From Lachnospiraceae bacterium (GTDB taxonomy: Bacteria > Bacillota > Clostridia > Lachnospirales > Lachnospiraceae), in contig JAJQCQ010000077.1 of NCBI GenBank assembly GCA_021202635.1, positions 1 through 64,000 of the forward strand: a stretch of DNA of 64,000 bases, in the 5' to 3' direction. Each line of letters starts with the position of its first letter. Position 1 is the stretch's first letter. The translations under genes were made by a program, and so were the position numbers. Shown here in pieces: positions 25,823 to 34,174 of this stretch. The notes below the pieces were generated by a model. The model was not told where the DNA came from and did no database searches. It saw only the letters and a program-made list of their open reading frames with translations.

Positions 25823-26475
25823 AGAAAAACTGCTTCCCGGATGAGAACCGTAAGCTGTATACTATGAATACGGAATTCCTGACAGATCCGGAAACATATG
25901 CGCGGTATTACCATGAAATGTCTGCCGCGCGCCGGGAGAAGATTGACCGGCTTTGTCAGGAGAAGGACCGCAGGCTTTCCCTGGCGGCAGGGATTCTGCT
26001 TGACCGGGGACTGCAGAATTATGGTCTGCGGGAAGCAGATGTGAATATTGCGCCTGGAGCGCATGGAAAGCCGTATCTTTCGGATTATCCGGACATTCAT
26101 TTCAGCCTTTCGCATTCACACAAAATGGCTATGGCAGTATTTGCAGATGCAGAGGTTGGGTGTGATATAGAATACCAGAAGCGGCTCAATGAAAAGCTGG
26201 CCAGACGCTTTTTCTGTCCACAGGAATACGCCTGGATGATGGAAGAGAGGGATATCCAAAAACGAAAAGGACGGTTTTACCGGCTCTGGACCCTGAAGGA
26301 AAGCTTTTTAAAAGCAACGGGAATGGGACTTTTGCTGCCCCTGGATTCTTTTTGTTTTGTTTTTGAAGGAGAGCTTTTGTGCTCGCTCCGCCAGCAGTAT
26401 GATGACGCAGAGTATCTGCTGGAAGAATATCCGCTTGCGGATTACAGTGCCGCGATCTGTACGAGGCTGGAGTAG
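25810..26475 (+). CDS. 4'-phosphopantetheinyl transferase (Sfp-type)
   Basis: 221 residues. It moves phosphopantetheine from CoA onto carrier proteins. The motifs are GKPYL with FSLSHSHKMAM, the Mg-binding VGCDIEY, and the catalytic WTLKESFLKATGMGL. The Sfp-type length suggests carrier proteins of secondary metabolism or lysine-type pathways rather than the short AcpS. The ATG at 25810 overlaps the upstream gene, and an in-frame ATG at 25864 is an alternative; neither has a strong ribosome site. No polyketide or peptide synthetase lies in the window, so its client is elsewhere. Confidence 0.9.
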   Translation: MSSIKKNCFPDENRKLYTMNTEFLTDPETYARYYHEMSAARREKIDRLCQEKDRRLSLAAGILLDRGLQNYGLREADVNIAPGAHGKPYLSDYPDIHFSLSHSHKMAMAVFADAEVGCDIEYQKRLNEKLARRFFCPQEYAWMMEERDIQKRKGRFYRLWTLKESFLKATGMGLLLPLDSFCFVFEGELLCSLRQQYDDAEYLLEEYPLADYSAAICTRLE

Positions 26476-26594
26476 AGATTCGGAGCAGACGCTGTTTGCG
26501 AGCTTTTGGCAGGAAGGATATATATATCTGGAACAGTCGTTGACGAGATGGTATGGGAATATAACAGAAAACAAACAGGAGGTATTGATTGATT

Positions 26595-27524
26595 ATGAAA
26601 AAACCGGTACTGGTAGTAATGGCAGCAGGAATGGGCAGCCGCTATGGCGGTCTGAAGCAGATTGATCCGGTCGATCCGGAGGGACATATTATCATGGATT
26701 TTTCTGTCTATGATGCGGTTCGCGCCGGGTTTGAAAAGGTGATTTTTATTATTAAGAAAGAGAATGAGGCAGATTTCCGAAAAGCGATCGGAGACCGGCT
26801 TGAGAAGCAGATAGAGGTGTCCTATGTTTATCAGGAATTGTCCAACCTCCCGGAAGGATTCGCGGTGCCGGATGGCAGAGTGAAGCCCTGGGGAACCGGT
26901 CATGCGGTGTTAAGCTGCCTGAATAAGGTGGATGGGCCGATGGTGGTCATCAATGCGGATGACTATTATGGAAGTCATGCGTTTGCCCTGGCGTATGATT
27001 TTCTGACCGGGAAGGAAGACGCAGCGGAGGAGATGACAGGCCGCTATATGATGGTTGGATATCGGCTGGAAAATACGCTTACCGAGAATGGTTCCGTCGC
27101 GCGGGGAATCTGCGAGACAGATGAAAACAGCCATCTGATCAGGATCACGGAACGCACCTGTATTGAAAGGCACGGCGACGGGATTGCCTATACAGAGGAT
27201 GGAGGACAGAGTTGGACACCGCTTGCGGCGGATACTACGGTTTCTCTGAATATGTGGGGATTTTCAGCGGATATTCTCATCCGGTTAAAGGAACGGTTTC
27301 AGGTTTTCCTGGAGGAAAATCTGGAGAAAAATCCGCTCAAATGCGAATATTTCCTTCCATTTGTCGTGGATGAGCTCCTTACTGAGAAGAAAGCATCTGT
27401 GACGGTTATGCGTACACCGGATAAGTGGTATGGTGTGACCTATAAGGAGGATAAGCCGGCATTGATGGAGGCGATTCAAAAGATGAAGGATGGAGGTCTT
27501 TATCCGCAGAGACTTTGGAAATAG
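26595..27524 (+). CDS. Sugar-phosphate nucleotidyltransferase family protein
   Basis: 309 residues. The N-terminal Rossmann-like GT-A fold starts VLVVMAAGMGSRYGGLKQ, the nucleotide-binding G-x-G-x-R loop. The substrate loop PWGTGHAVL and metal-binding INADDYYG are also present. The C-terminal region differs from GalU and RfbA, so the activated sugar is uncertain. CAGGAGG (26577-26583) precedes ATG 26595, with a TTG at 26589 as alternative. A terminator follows. It is not part of the polysaccharide cluster that begins 10 kb downstream. Confidence 0.82.
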   Translation: MKKPVLVVMAAGMGSRYGGLKQIDPVDPEGHIIMDFSVYDAVRAGFEKVIFIIKKENEADFRKAIGDRLEKQIEVSYVYQELSNLPEGFAVPDGRVKPWGTGHAVLSCLNKVDGPMVVINADDYYGSHAFALAYDFLTGKEDAAEEMTGRYMMVGYRLENTLTENGSVARGICETDENSHLIRITERTCIERHGDGIAYTEDGGQSWTPLAADTTVSLNMWGFSADILIRLKERFQVFLEENLEKNPLKCEYFLPFVVDELLTEKKASVTVMRTPDKWYGVTYKEDKPALMEAIQKMKDGGLYPQRLWK

Positions 27525-27535
27525 AAATGATTCAG

Positions 27536-27568
27536 AAAAAGCAGGCCGCAGGTGCGTGCTTTTTATTT
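27536..27568 (+). terminator. Intrinsic terminator after the nucleotidyltransferase
   Basis: AAAAAGCA (27536-27543) pairs with TGCTTTTT (27557-27564), with an inner CGC/GCG extension, and ends in a T-rich stretch. Confidence 0.7.
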
Positions 27569-27586
27569 TACATTTCCTTTCAATTC

Positions 27587-27652
27587 ATTACTTCAAATTT
27601 ACTGTTTCTTTACATTGGACAGGTTATGTATTTTACATAGCTGCAGTAAAAT
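27587..27652 (+). promoter_or_regulatory. Predicted PhoP-box array and pst promoter
   Basis: ATTACT (27587), TTTACT (27598) and TTTACA (27609) are direct repeats with exact 11-bp phasing, as in PhoP boxes of Firmicutes (TT-N-ACA repeats). Further TTTACA copies lie at 27567 and 27632. Downstream, TTATGT (27624-27629), a 17-base spacer and TAAAAT (27647-27652) form a weak -35 with a good -10, typical of an activated promoter. PhoP and PhoR are encoded in the same cluster. Confidence 0.65.
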
Positions 27653-27746
27653 GATCTCCGTAATGAGGCGCCGGAACAGACAAGAGAGACTGGAAGGGTA
27701 AGTCCTCTGAAAAACAGGTTCTATATTAAAAAGGAGACGAATGATT

Positions 27747-28616
27747 ATGAAGAGAAAAGCAATCGCGGCAGTGATCGCAGCAATGATGGCAGCTAGCCTT
27801 GGAACAACCGCTATGGCAGATGCGACTGGTGAAATTGTAGTGTGCTCCAGAGAAGATGGATCGGGAACTCGCGGCGCGTTCATTGAGCTGGTTGGTGTAG
27901 AGCAGAAGGATGAGGATGGCAACAAAGTAGATATGACGACAGAAGCTGCGGAGATTACGAACAGTACAGCAGCTATGATTACAAAGGTAGCTGGTGATGA
28001 GAACGCAATTGGTTATATTTCTTTGGGTTCTCTGGATGACAGCGTGACAGCAGTGGCGATCGATGGAGTGGAAGCGACCGTAGAGAACGTGGAGGCTGGC
28101 GACTATACCGTTGTACGTCCATTTAACATTCTGACCATGGAAGAAGTCAGTGAAGAAGCACAGGATTTCATCGACTTTATCCTGAGTGAGGAAGGTCAGG
28201 CGGTTATTTCTGAAAATGGCTACATTGCCCTTTCTGACGCAGAGCCGTTTGCGGGTGGCAGCGTATCCGGAAAGATTGTAGTGGGTGGTTCTTCTTCTGT
28301 CACTCCGGTTATGGAGAAGCTGGCTGAGGCTTATGCAGAAATCAACGAGGACCTTGAGATTGAAGTAATGCAGAGCGATTCCACAACGGGCGTGACATCT
28401 ACCATTGATGGCAACTATGATATCGGAATGGCTTCTCGTGAGCTTAAGGAAGAGGAAGAAGAGGAAGGTATCTCGGCTACGATGATCGCGCAGGATGGTA
28501 TTGCAGTGATCGTGAATAATGAGAGCGGCATCACGGAGCTTACCACGGAACAGGTAATGCAGATTTACACCGGTGAAATCACGACCTGGGAAGAGATTAC
28601 AGAGGCAGCTGAGTAA
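27747..28616 (+). CDS. pstS: Phosphate-binding protein PstS with permuted domain order
   Basis: 289 residues (ATG 27747; ATG 27741 is also possible). A signal peptide, probably cut after TAMA, is followed at once by SREDGSGTRGAF, NAIGYISLGSLDDS, VRPFN and IDFILSEEGQ. These motifs belong to the C-terminal half of ordinary PstS. Next comes GKIVVGGSSSVTPVMEKL, then DIGMASREL, DGIAVIVNN and IYTGEITTWEE, which normally form the N-terminal half. All recognisable phosphate-site segments (SSSVTP, the D-x-GMASR loop, SGTRG) are kept. There is no lipobox Cys, so membrane anchoring is unclear. It heads the pst operon under the PhoP-box promoter. Confidence 0.93.
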   Translation: MKRKAIAAVIAAMMAASLGTTAMADATGEIVVCSREDGSGTRGAFIELVGVEQKDEDGNKVDMTTEAAEITNSTAAMITKVAGDENAIGYISLGSLDDSVTAVAIDGVEATVENVEAGDYTVVRPFNILTMEEVSEEAQDFIDFILSEEGQAVISENGYIALSDAEPFAGGSVSGKIVVGGSSSVTPVMEKLAEAYAEINEDLEIEVMQSDSTTGVTSTIDGNYDIGMASRELKEEEEEEGISATMIAQDGIAVIVNNESGITELTTEQVMQIYTGEITTWEEITEAAE

Positions 28617-28645
28617 AAACCGTACCCTTGTGATGACAGAAGAGA

Positions 28646-28680
28646 GTACCAGTCAGACGGAGAATCTGGCTGGTGCTTTT
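28646..28680 (+). terminator. Intercistronic hairpin between pstS and pstC
   Basis: GTACCAGTCAGA (28646-28657) pairs with TCTGGCTGGTGC (28665-28676) through two GU pairs, then TTTT. Partial termination here would yield more PstS than permease, a known arrangement for binding-protein genes. Confidence 0.6.
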
Positions 28681-28702
28681 CATTAATAATGAAGGAGAGA
28701 GT

Positions 28703-29560
28703 ATGACACAGAAGTTTTCTGAGCGATTGATGCGGATTCTGTTTCTGATTGCGGCCTGTATGTCAATACTGGCGGTAGCTCTGATCTGCATTTTCCTTTT
28801 CGCGAACGGAATTCCAACTATGATTAAAATTGGTATTCCCGACTTCCTGCTTGGAACGACCTGGAAACCGTCGAATAATATCTATGGGATTCTTCCGTTT
28901 ATTCTGGGCAGTATCTATGTGACTGCCGGTTCGATTGTAATTGGGGTGCCAATTGCGATGCTGACCGCAATTTTTCTGGCATTTTATTGCCCCAAACGGA
29001 TTTACACGCCGCTGAAATCGATGATCAATCTGCTGGCGGGTATTCCTTCCGTTGTATATGGTTTTTTCGGTATGGTCTGGATTGTTCCAATGATGAAATC
29101 GATCATCGGAAGCTCTGGCAGTACGATGCTGACTGCGTGTATTCTGCTTGGAATCATGATTCTTCCGACCGTTATCGGCGTCATGGAGCCTGCGCTTCGC
29201 AGTGTCCCGGACAGCTATTATGAGGGGTCTCTCGCGCTTGGGGCGACCCATGAGAGAAGCGTATTCTGTATTGTGCTTCCGGCAGCGAAATCCGGTGTGG
29301 TAGCGGGAATCGTACTTGGAATCGGCCGCTCCATTGGTGAGACGATGGCAGTTATCATGGTTGCCGGAAATCAGACCTGGATGCCAAAGGGACTTTTAAA
29401 GGGCGTGCGTACAATGACAGCAAACATTGTAATAGAAATGGGCTACGCGTCAGGCTTGCACAGGCAGGCGCTGATTGCGACTGGCGTGGTACTCTTCGTG
29501 TTCATTTTGATTATCAATCTGAGCGTTTCACTTTTGAAGAGGAGGTCTGAGCATGAGTAA
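28703..29560 (+). CDS. pstC: Phosphate ABC transporter permease PstC
   Basis: 285 residues with about six membrane segments. The first is at about 12-40 (LFLIAACMSILAVALICIFLF). The EAA-type coupling loop is EGSLALGATHERSVFCIVLPAAKSG, preceded by a GIPSVVYGFFG motif conserved in PstC/PstA. GAAGGAG supports ATG 28703. It overlaps pstA by eight bases. It forms the membrane pore with PstA for high-affinity phosphate uptake. Confidence 0.96.
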   Translation: MTQKFSERLMRILFLIAACMSILAVALICIFLFANGIPTMIKIGIPDFLLGTTWKPSNNIYGILPFILGSIYVTAGSIVIGVPIAMLTAIFLAFYCPKRIYTPLKSMINLLAGIPSVVYGFFGMVWIVPMMKSIIGSSGSTMLTACILLGIMILPTVIGVMEPALRSVPDSYYEGSLALGATHERSVFCIVLPAAKSGVVAGIVLGIGRSIGETMAVIMVAGNQTWMPKGLLKGVRTMTANIVIEMGYASGLHRQALIATGVVLFVFILIINLSVSLLKRRSEHE

Positions 29561-30401
29561 AAAGATTGCCTATTTTAAACATCATCCATTCTCTGCCCTG
29601 GTGAAATGCCTGGTATGGCTGGCGGCGATCATTACAGCGGTAGTACTGGTATTTATCGTTGGCTTTATTCTGGTCAAGGGTGTGCCGAACCTGAAACCGA
29701 GCCTTTTTGCCTTAAAGTATACTTCCGATAATGTTTCGCTGATGCCGGCTCTAATCAATACTCTGATCATAACGGCCCTGGCTCTGGTCATTGCGGTTCC
29801 GGTCGGTATTTTTGCGGCGATCTTTCTGGTGGAATATGCGAAAAAAGGAAGCAAGCTGGTAAGCCTGGTGCGTATCACAGCAGAAACGCTTTCCGGCATT
29901 CCCTCTATCGTGTTCGGTTTGTTTGGTCTTCTGTTTTTTACAACAACATTAGGCTGGGGTTTTTCCCTGATGTCTGGCGCATTCACTCTTGTAATCATGA
30001 TTCTGCCGCTGATTATGCGTACGACAGAGGAAGCGCTGATTGCTGTTCCGGATGCTTATCGGGAGGCTTCCTTTGGCCTGGGCGCCGGTAAGCTGCGGAC
30101 CATTTTTCGCGTGGTACTTCCGTCTGCTATTCCCGGAATCCTTTCCGGCGTCGTTCTTGCTACCGGACGAATCGTCGGTGAGACAGCCGCATTGCTCTAT
30201 ACAGCAAGTACGGTAGCACAGGTGCCAAGCACCCTCTTCGGAAGTGGGCGTACCCTGGCGGTTCATATGTATGTGCTGTCGAATGAGGGGCTTCATATGG
30301 GTGAAGCTTACGCGACGGCTGTTGTCCTGATTGTGCTGGTTTTGATTCTCAATGGTTTGTCATCCCTGTTTGCCGGTATGCTGATGAAAGGGCAGGAGTA
30401 G
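29553..30401 (+). CDS. pstA: Phosphate ABC transporter permease PstA
   Basis: 282 residues and about six helices. The conserved SGIPSIVFGLFG and the coupling loop REASFGLGAGKLRTIFRVVLPSA match PstA. GETAALLYTAS near residue 210 is also typical. Its start lies inside pstC, so translation is coupled. The 76 bases to pstB hold no visible regulatory element. Confidence 0.96.
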   Translation: MSKKIAYFKHHPFSALVKCLVWLAAIITAVVLVFIVGFILVKGVPNLKPSLFALKYTSDNVSLMPALINTLIITALALVIAVPVGIFAAIFLVEYAKKGSKLVSLVRITAETLSGIPSIVFGLFGLLFFTTTLGWGFSLMSGAFTLVIMILPLIMRTTEEALIAVPDAYREASFGLGAGKLRTIFRVVLPSAIPGILSGVVLATGRIVGETAALLYTASTVAQVPSTLFGSGRTLAVHMYVLSNEGLHMGEAYATAVVLIVLVLILNGLSSLFAGMLMKGQE

Positions 30402-30477
30402 GAAATATATGCATTGTTACGGATGAGAGAGGCAATGACCTGGTAACATCGCACAGGAGTGAGAGGAAAAGGATAAA

Positions 30478-31227
30478 ATGGGAAAGATAGACATTAAAAA
30501 CACGGATTTATACTATGGGGATTTCCATGCACTCAAGAATATCAACCTTGAAATCCCGGCAAATAAGATTACCGCTTTCATTGGGCCGAGCGGCTGTGGA
30601 AAATCGACGCTTTTAAAGTCTTTAAACCGTATGAATGACCTGGTGGAGGGCTGTAAAATTACCGGTAAGATTACACTGGATGGGGAAGATATTTATGGAG
30701 ATATGGATGTCAATCGGCTGAGAAAGCGCGTCGGAATGGTATTTCAGAAGGCAAATCCGTTCCCCATGAGCATATATGATAATGTCGCATATGGGCCGAG
30801 AACACATGGAATCCGCAATAAGGCAAAGCTTGATGAGATCGTGGAAAAGGCGCTGCGGGATGCGGCAATCTGGGATGAGGTCAAGGATCGCCTGAAAAAG
30901 AGTGCGCTGGGCATGTCCGGCGGGCAGCAGCAACGGCTTTGCATTGCCAGGGCCCTGGCAGTAGAACCGGAGGTACTGCTGATGGATGAGTCTACCTCTG
31001 CGCTGGATCCGATCTCGACTTCCAGAATTGAGGATCTGGTGATTGAACTGAAGGAGAAATATACCATTGCGATGGTAACGCACAATATGCAGCAGGCAGC
31101 ACGTATTTCAGACAAAACTGCGTTTTTCCTTCTCGGTGAGATGATTGAGTTTGATGATACCACGACGCTGTTCTCTGTCCCGAAGAACAAAAAAACAGAA
31201 GAATATATTACGGGGAGGTTTGGCTGA
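30478..31227 (+). CDS. pstB: Phosphate ABC transporter ATP-binding protein PstB
   Basis: 249 residues, the usual length. Walker A is GPSGCGKST (about 37-45), the signature is MSGGQQQR and Walker B is [12 protein letters not shown]. PstB-specific blocks are [14 protein letters not shown] and [18 protein letters not shown]. It powers the PstCA pore. It ends two bases before phoU. Confidence 0.97.
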   Translation: MGKIDIKNTDLYYGDFHALKNINLEIPANKITAFIGPSGCGKSTLLKSLNRMNDLVEGCKITGKITLDGEDIYGDMDVNRLRKRVGMVFQKANPFPMSIYDNVAYGPRTHGIRNKAKLDEIVEKALRDAAIWDEVKDRLKKSALGMSGGQQQRLCIARALAVEPEVLLMDESTSALDPISTSRIEDLVIELKEKYTIAMVTHNMQQAARISDKTAFFLLGEMIEFDDTTTLFSVPKNKKTEEYITGRFG

Positions 31228-31229
31228 TT

Positions 31230-31916
31230 ATGAGAGACCGATTTGTAGAAAAACTGGACCAGCTGCAGAAAGAGCTGCTTGAGATGGGAATGCTCTGTGA
31301 AGAGGCGATTATGAAAACGTATCGCCTGCTTGTTTCTACGGAAAACCGGGAGGAGACAGCAGAGGAGATTGACCGGCTGGAAAACGAGATTGACGGGAAA
31401 GAGCAGGGGATAGAGAGCATTTGTCTGCAGCTCCTTTTGAGGCAGCAGCCGGTGGCAACAGACCTGCGTCGTATATCTGCCGCAATGAAAATGATTACGG
31501 ACCTGGAGCGTATTGGCGACCAGGCGACGGATATTGCCGAAATTATGAAGACAGGCAGCATTGATGTGCCGGTCAAAGGTGTGGCGATCGCGCAGATGGC
31601 AGAATTCACGGTCAGTATGGTGAATAAGAGCGTAGAGGCATATGTGAATCGTGACCTGGAGCTCGCGAAGGAAGTGATTGAAAGCGATGACAGGCTTGAC
31701 GCAATGTTTCTTGATGTAAGAGGAACGCTGACAGAGCCGGCTATTAATGAAACTTTTAACAACGATCAGATTCTGGATCTTCTGATGATAGCAAAATATT
31801 ATGAACGAATCGGCGACCACGCAACAAACATTGGTGAATGGGTAGAATTTTCGCTGACCGGGGTACACAGGCAGGGAAAAAAGGTGTATAATGTGTTTGG
31901 TGCGTATGCGAAGTAA
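31230..31916 (+). CDS. phoU: Phosphate signalling protein PhoU
   Basis: 228 residues made of two related three-helix bundles. The metal-binding ExxxD motifs appear as DLERIGDQATDIAE in the first repeat and YYERIGDHATNIGE in the second. PhoU links Pst transport to PhoR kinase activity and is needed to shut the Pho response off when phosphate is plentiful. GGGGAGG (31212-31218) lies before the ATG. The gene leads directly into phoP-phoR. Confidence 0.96.
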   Translation: MRDRFVEKLDQLQKELLEMGMLCEEAIMKTYRLLVSTENREETAEEIDRLENEIDGKEQGIESICLQLLLRQQPVATDLRRISAAMKMITDLERIGDQATDIAEIMKTGSIDVPVKGVAIAQMAEFTVSMVNKSVEAYVNRDLELAKEVIESDDRLDAMFLDVRGTLTEPAINETFNNDQILDLLMIAKYYERIGDHATNIGEWVEFSLTGVHRQGKKVYNVFGAYAK

Positions 31917-31963
31917 AATCAGGGACGGTATTGAAAAATTGGAAAGAAGAGGGGTTGCAGCTG

Positions 31964-32644
31964 GTGGCGCTGATTTACATTGTGGAAGATGATGAAAATA
32001 TCAGAGAGATTGAGATGTTTGCTCTGAGGAATACGGGGTATGAGGTGCAGGGGTTTGACTGCACCTCTGCGTTTTATGCCAGACTGAAGGAGCGGCTGCC
32101 TTCGCTGGTGCTTTTGGATATTATGCTGCCGGATGAGGATGGATTGGAGATTGTGAAGAAGCTGCGGTATTCGGCACGTACGCGCAGGATTCCGATTATT
32201 CTGGTGACGGCGAAAACATCGGAGCTGGATATGGTAAAGGGACTGGATATCGGCGCGGATGATTATATTACAAAGCCTTTTGGTGTGATGGAGCTGATTT
32301 CACGGGTGAAGGCGCTGATGCGCCGCACACAGGATATGCAGGAGGAGCGGCTGATCCGGCTGGAATCTATTTTTATGGATGATGAGAAGCGGGCTGTATT
32401 CGTGAATGATGTACCGGTGGAGCTGACTTTTAAGGAATACGAGCTTTTGAAGCTGCTTCTTCTGAACGCCGGGATTGTGGTTTCACGGGAGATGATTCTG
32501 GATCGGGTCTGGGGGACCGATTTTGAAGGGGAGTCGAGAACACTGGATATGCACATAAAGACCTTACGGCAGAAGCTCGGCACAGCCGGGACAATGATAA
32601 GGACGGTGCGCAATGTCGGTTATATGCTGAATGGAGAGAAATGA
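31964..32644 (+). CDS. phoP: Response regulator, PhoP type (OmpR family)
   Basis: 226 residues from a GTG start that gives the typical MALIYIVEDD N-terminus; an upstream TTG at 31931 adds 11 atypical residues. The receiver domain has the acidic pair at the N-terminus, phospho-acceptor Asp52 in LLDIMLPDEDG, and a conserved VTAK and KPFG. The C-terminal winged helix (about 130-226) carries ELTFKEYELLKLLLLN and RTVRNVGYML. Its place after phoU and before a PhoR-like kinase indicates control of phosphate starvation genes, including the PhoP-box promoter at 27587. Confidence 0.93.
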   Translation: MALIYIVEDDENIREIEMFALRNTGYEVQGFDCTSAFYARLKERLPSLVLLDIMLPDEDGLEIVKKLRYSARTRRIPIILVTAKTSELDMVKGLDIGADDYITKPFGVMELISRVKALMRRTQDMQEERLIRLESIFMDDEKRAVFVNDVPVELTFKEYELLKLLLLNAGIVVSREMILDRVWGTDFEGESRTLDMHIKTLRQKLGTAGTMIRTVRNVGYMLNGEK

Positions 32645-32758
32645 TTGCATGTGCTTATGCCGGAGGAACAGTGGGACAGGCGGAATACACAGGAAATCTC
32701 TCTGTGAGCTGCCGCGTTTGGCGGCGGAAAAGGATTCGAAAAGAGTGGGAGGCATGAC

Positions 32759-34081
32759 ATGAAAAAGAAAATAAATATATGCCTGATTTCAACCGTATTT
32801 GTGACTCTTGTGGCAACGCTTTTGATAGCCGTTGCCATTTTTCGTAATATGTATAAGGAACAGGTGCTCTCGGAAATGCGGACATATGCGGCCCTGATCG
32901 GCAGCCTGTCGGATTCGGCCGGGGAACTGGAGGCTCAGTATACGGAGGATGTTGCGGGACTGCGCATCACACTGATCGATGAAGATGGAGACGTCGTATA
33001 TGACAGTGATGTGAGCGGTACGATGGAAAACCATGCGGACCGGGAGGAAGTGAAGGAAGCAGAGGAGGATGGAGAAGGCTGGACGATTCGCTATTCTGAC
33101 TCTCTGGACAGTGAGATGTATTATTATGCGGTGCAGCTGGAAGACGGCTCGATTTTGCGAATCAGCCGGGAGGAAGCCAGTATCTGGGGGATTTTCACGA
33201 ATACGCTGAAGGGAATCTTTGGAGTAGGCTTAATTATGCTTCTGGTATGTACGATCCTGTCACGCCGGATTACAGCAGGGATTGTAAATCCGATCGAACG
33301 GATGGCTTCCAATATTGACAGCGCCAGTACGGAAGGGATTTATGAGGAGCTGGTTCCTTTCGTCACAACGATTCGCAGACAGCATGAGGATATTCTGAAG
33401 AGCGCGAAAATGCGTCAGGAGTTTACGGCGAATGTTTCCCATGAGCTGAAGACCCCTCTGACCTCCATATCCGGCTACGCGGAGCTGATTGAAACGGGAA
33501 TTGCGGGAGAAAAAGAGACACAGCATTTTGCCCATGAAATATATCGCAGTGCGAAGCGATTGCTGACGCTGATCAATGATATTATCAAATTATCGGAGCT
33601 TGATTCGGACAAAATGGAGATCGCCGCGACAGATGTGGATCTTTATGCGGCGGCCTGCGCGTGTGTGGAATCAGTTAGTATGAATGCGAAAAAACAGGGT
33701 CTTCGGATCAGCTGTACGGGTCGTCCGGCTTGGATTCGGGGCGATAAAAACATGATAGATGAGCTGATTTACAACCTCTGTGACAACGCGATCCGCTATA
33801 ATCGGCCTGACGGCAGTGTAACTGTGACAGTCGGAGAGCGGGAGGGACGCGCCATGCTTTCTGTAAAGGATACCGGCATTGGAATTCCCGAGGAGAGCCA
33901 GGAGCGTGTCTTTGAACGCTTTTACTGTGTAGACAAAAGCCGCTCGAAAAATACGGGGGGAACCGGACTGGGACTTGCGATTGTGAAACATATTGTAGCA
34001 CAGCATCACGCACAGATTGAACTGGAAAGCAAGGTTGGAATTGGCACGGAGATTACGGTCTGGTTTGAAAAGGCCAGATAG
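32759..34081 (+). CDS. phoR: Sensor histidine kinase, PhoR type
   Basis: 440 residues. TM1 (about 7-28) is followed by an extracytoplasmic domain (about 30-155), TM2 (about 160-180), a HAMP linker, and HisKA with phospho-acceptor His228 in NVSHELKTPLTSISG. The ATPase domain has N-box NLCDNAIRYN, G1 KDTGIGIP and G2 GTGLGLAIVKHI. No PAS domain is evident. GGGAGG (32747-32752) supports the start. It partners the upstream PhoP and probably reads phosphate status through PhoU and PstSCAB. Confidence 0.93.
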   Translation: MKKKINICLISTVFVTLVATLLIAVAIFRNMYKEQVLSEMRTYAALIGSLSDSAGELEAQYTEDVAGLRITLIDEDGDVVYDSDVSGTMENHADREEVKEAEEDGEGWTIRYSDSLDSEMYYYAVQLEDGSILRISREEASIWGIFTNTLKGIFGVGLIMLLVCTILSRRITAGIVNPIERMASNIDSASTEGIYEELVPFVTTIRRQHEDILKSAKMRQEFTANVSHELKTPLTSISGYAELIETGIAGEKETQHFAHEIYRSAKRLLTLINDIIKLSELDSDKMEIAATDVDLYAAACACVESVSMNAKKQGLRISCTGRPAWIRGDKNMIDELIYNLCDNAIRYNRPDGSVTVTVGEREGRAMLSVKDTGIGIPEESQERVFERFYCVDKSRSKNTGGTGLGLAIVKHIVAQHHAQIELESKVGIGTEITVWFEKAR

Positions 34082-34174
34082 GAGGGTTCTTACATTTTTT
34101 TTAAGATTCCCGGACTTGACTATTTCTGCCAAATGGTACAAGATATGAGAATGACAGGAAGGTAAGGGGATTTT

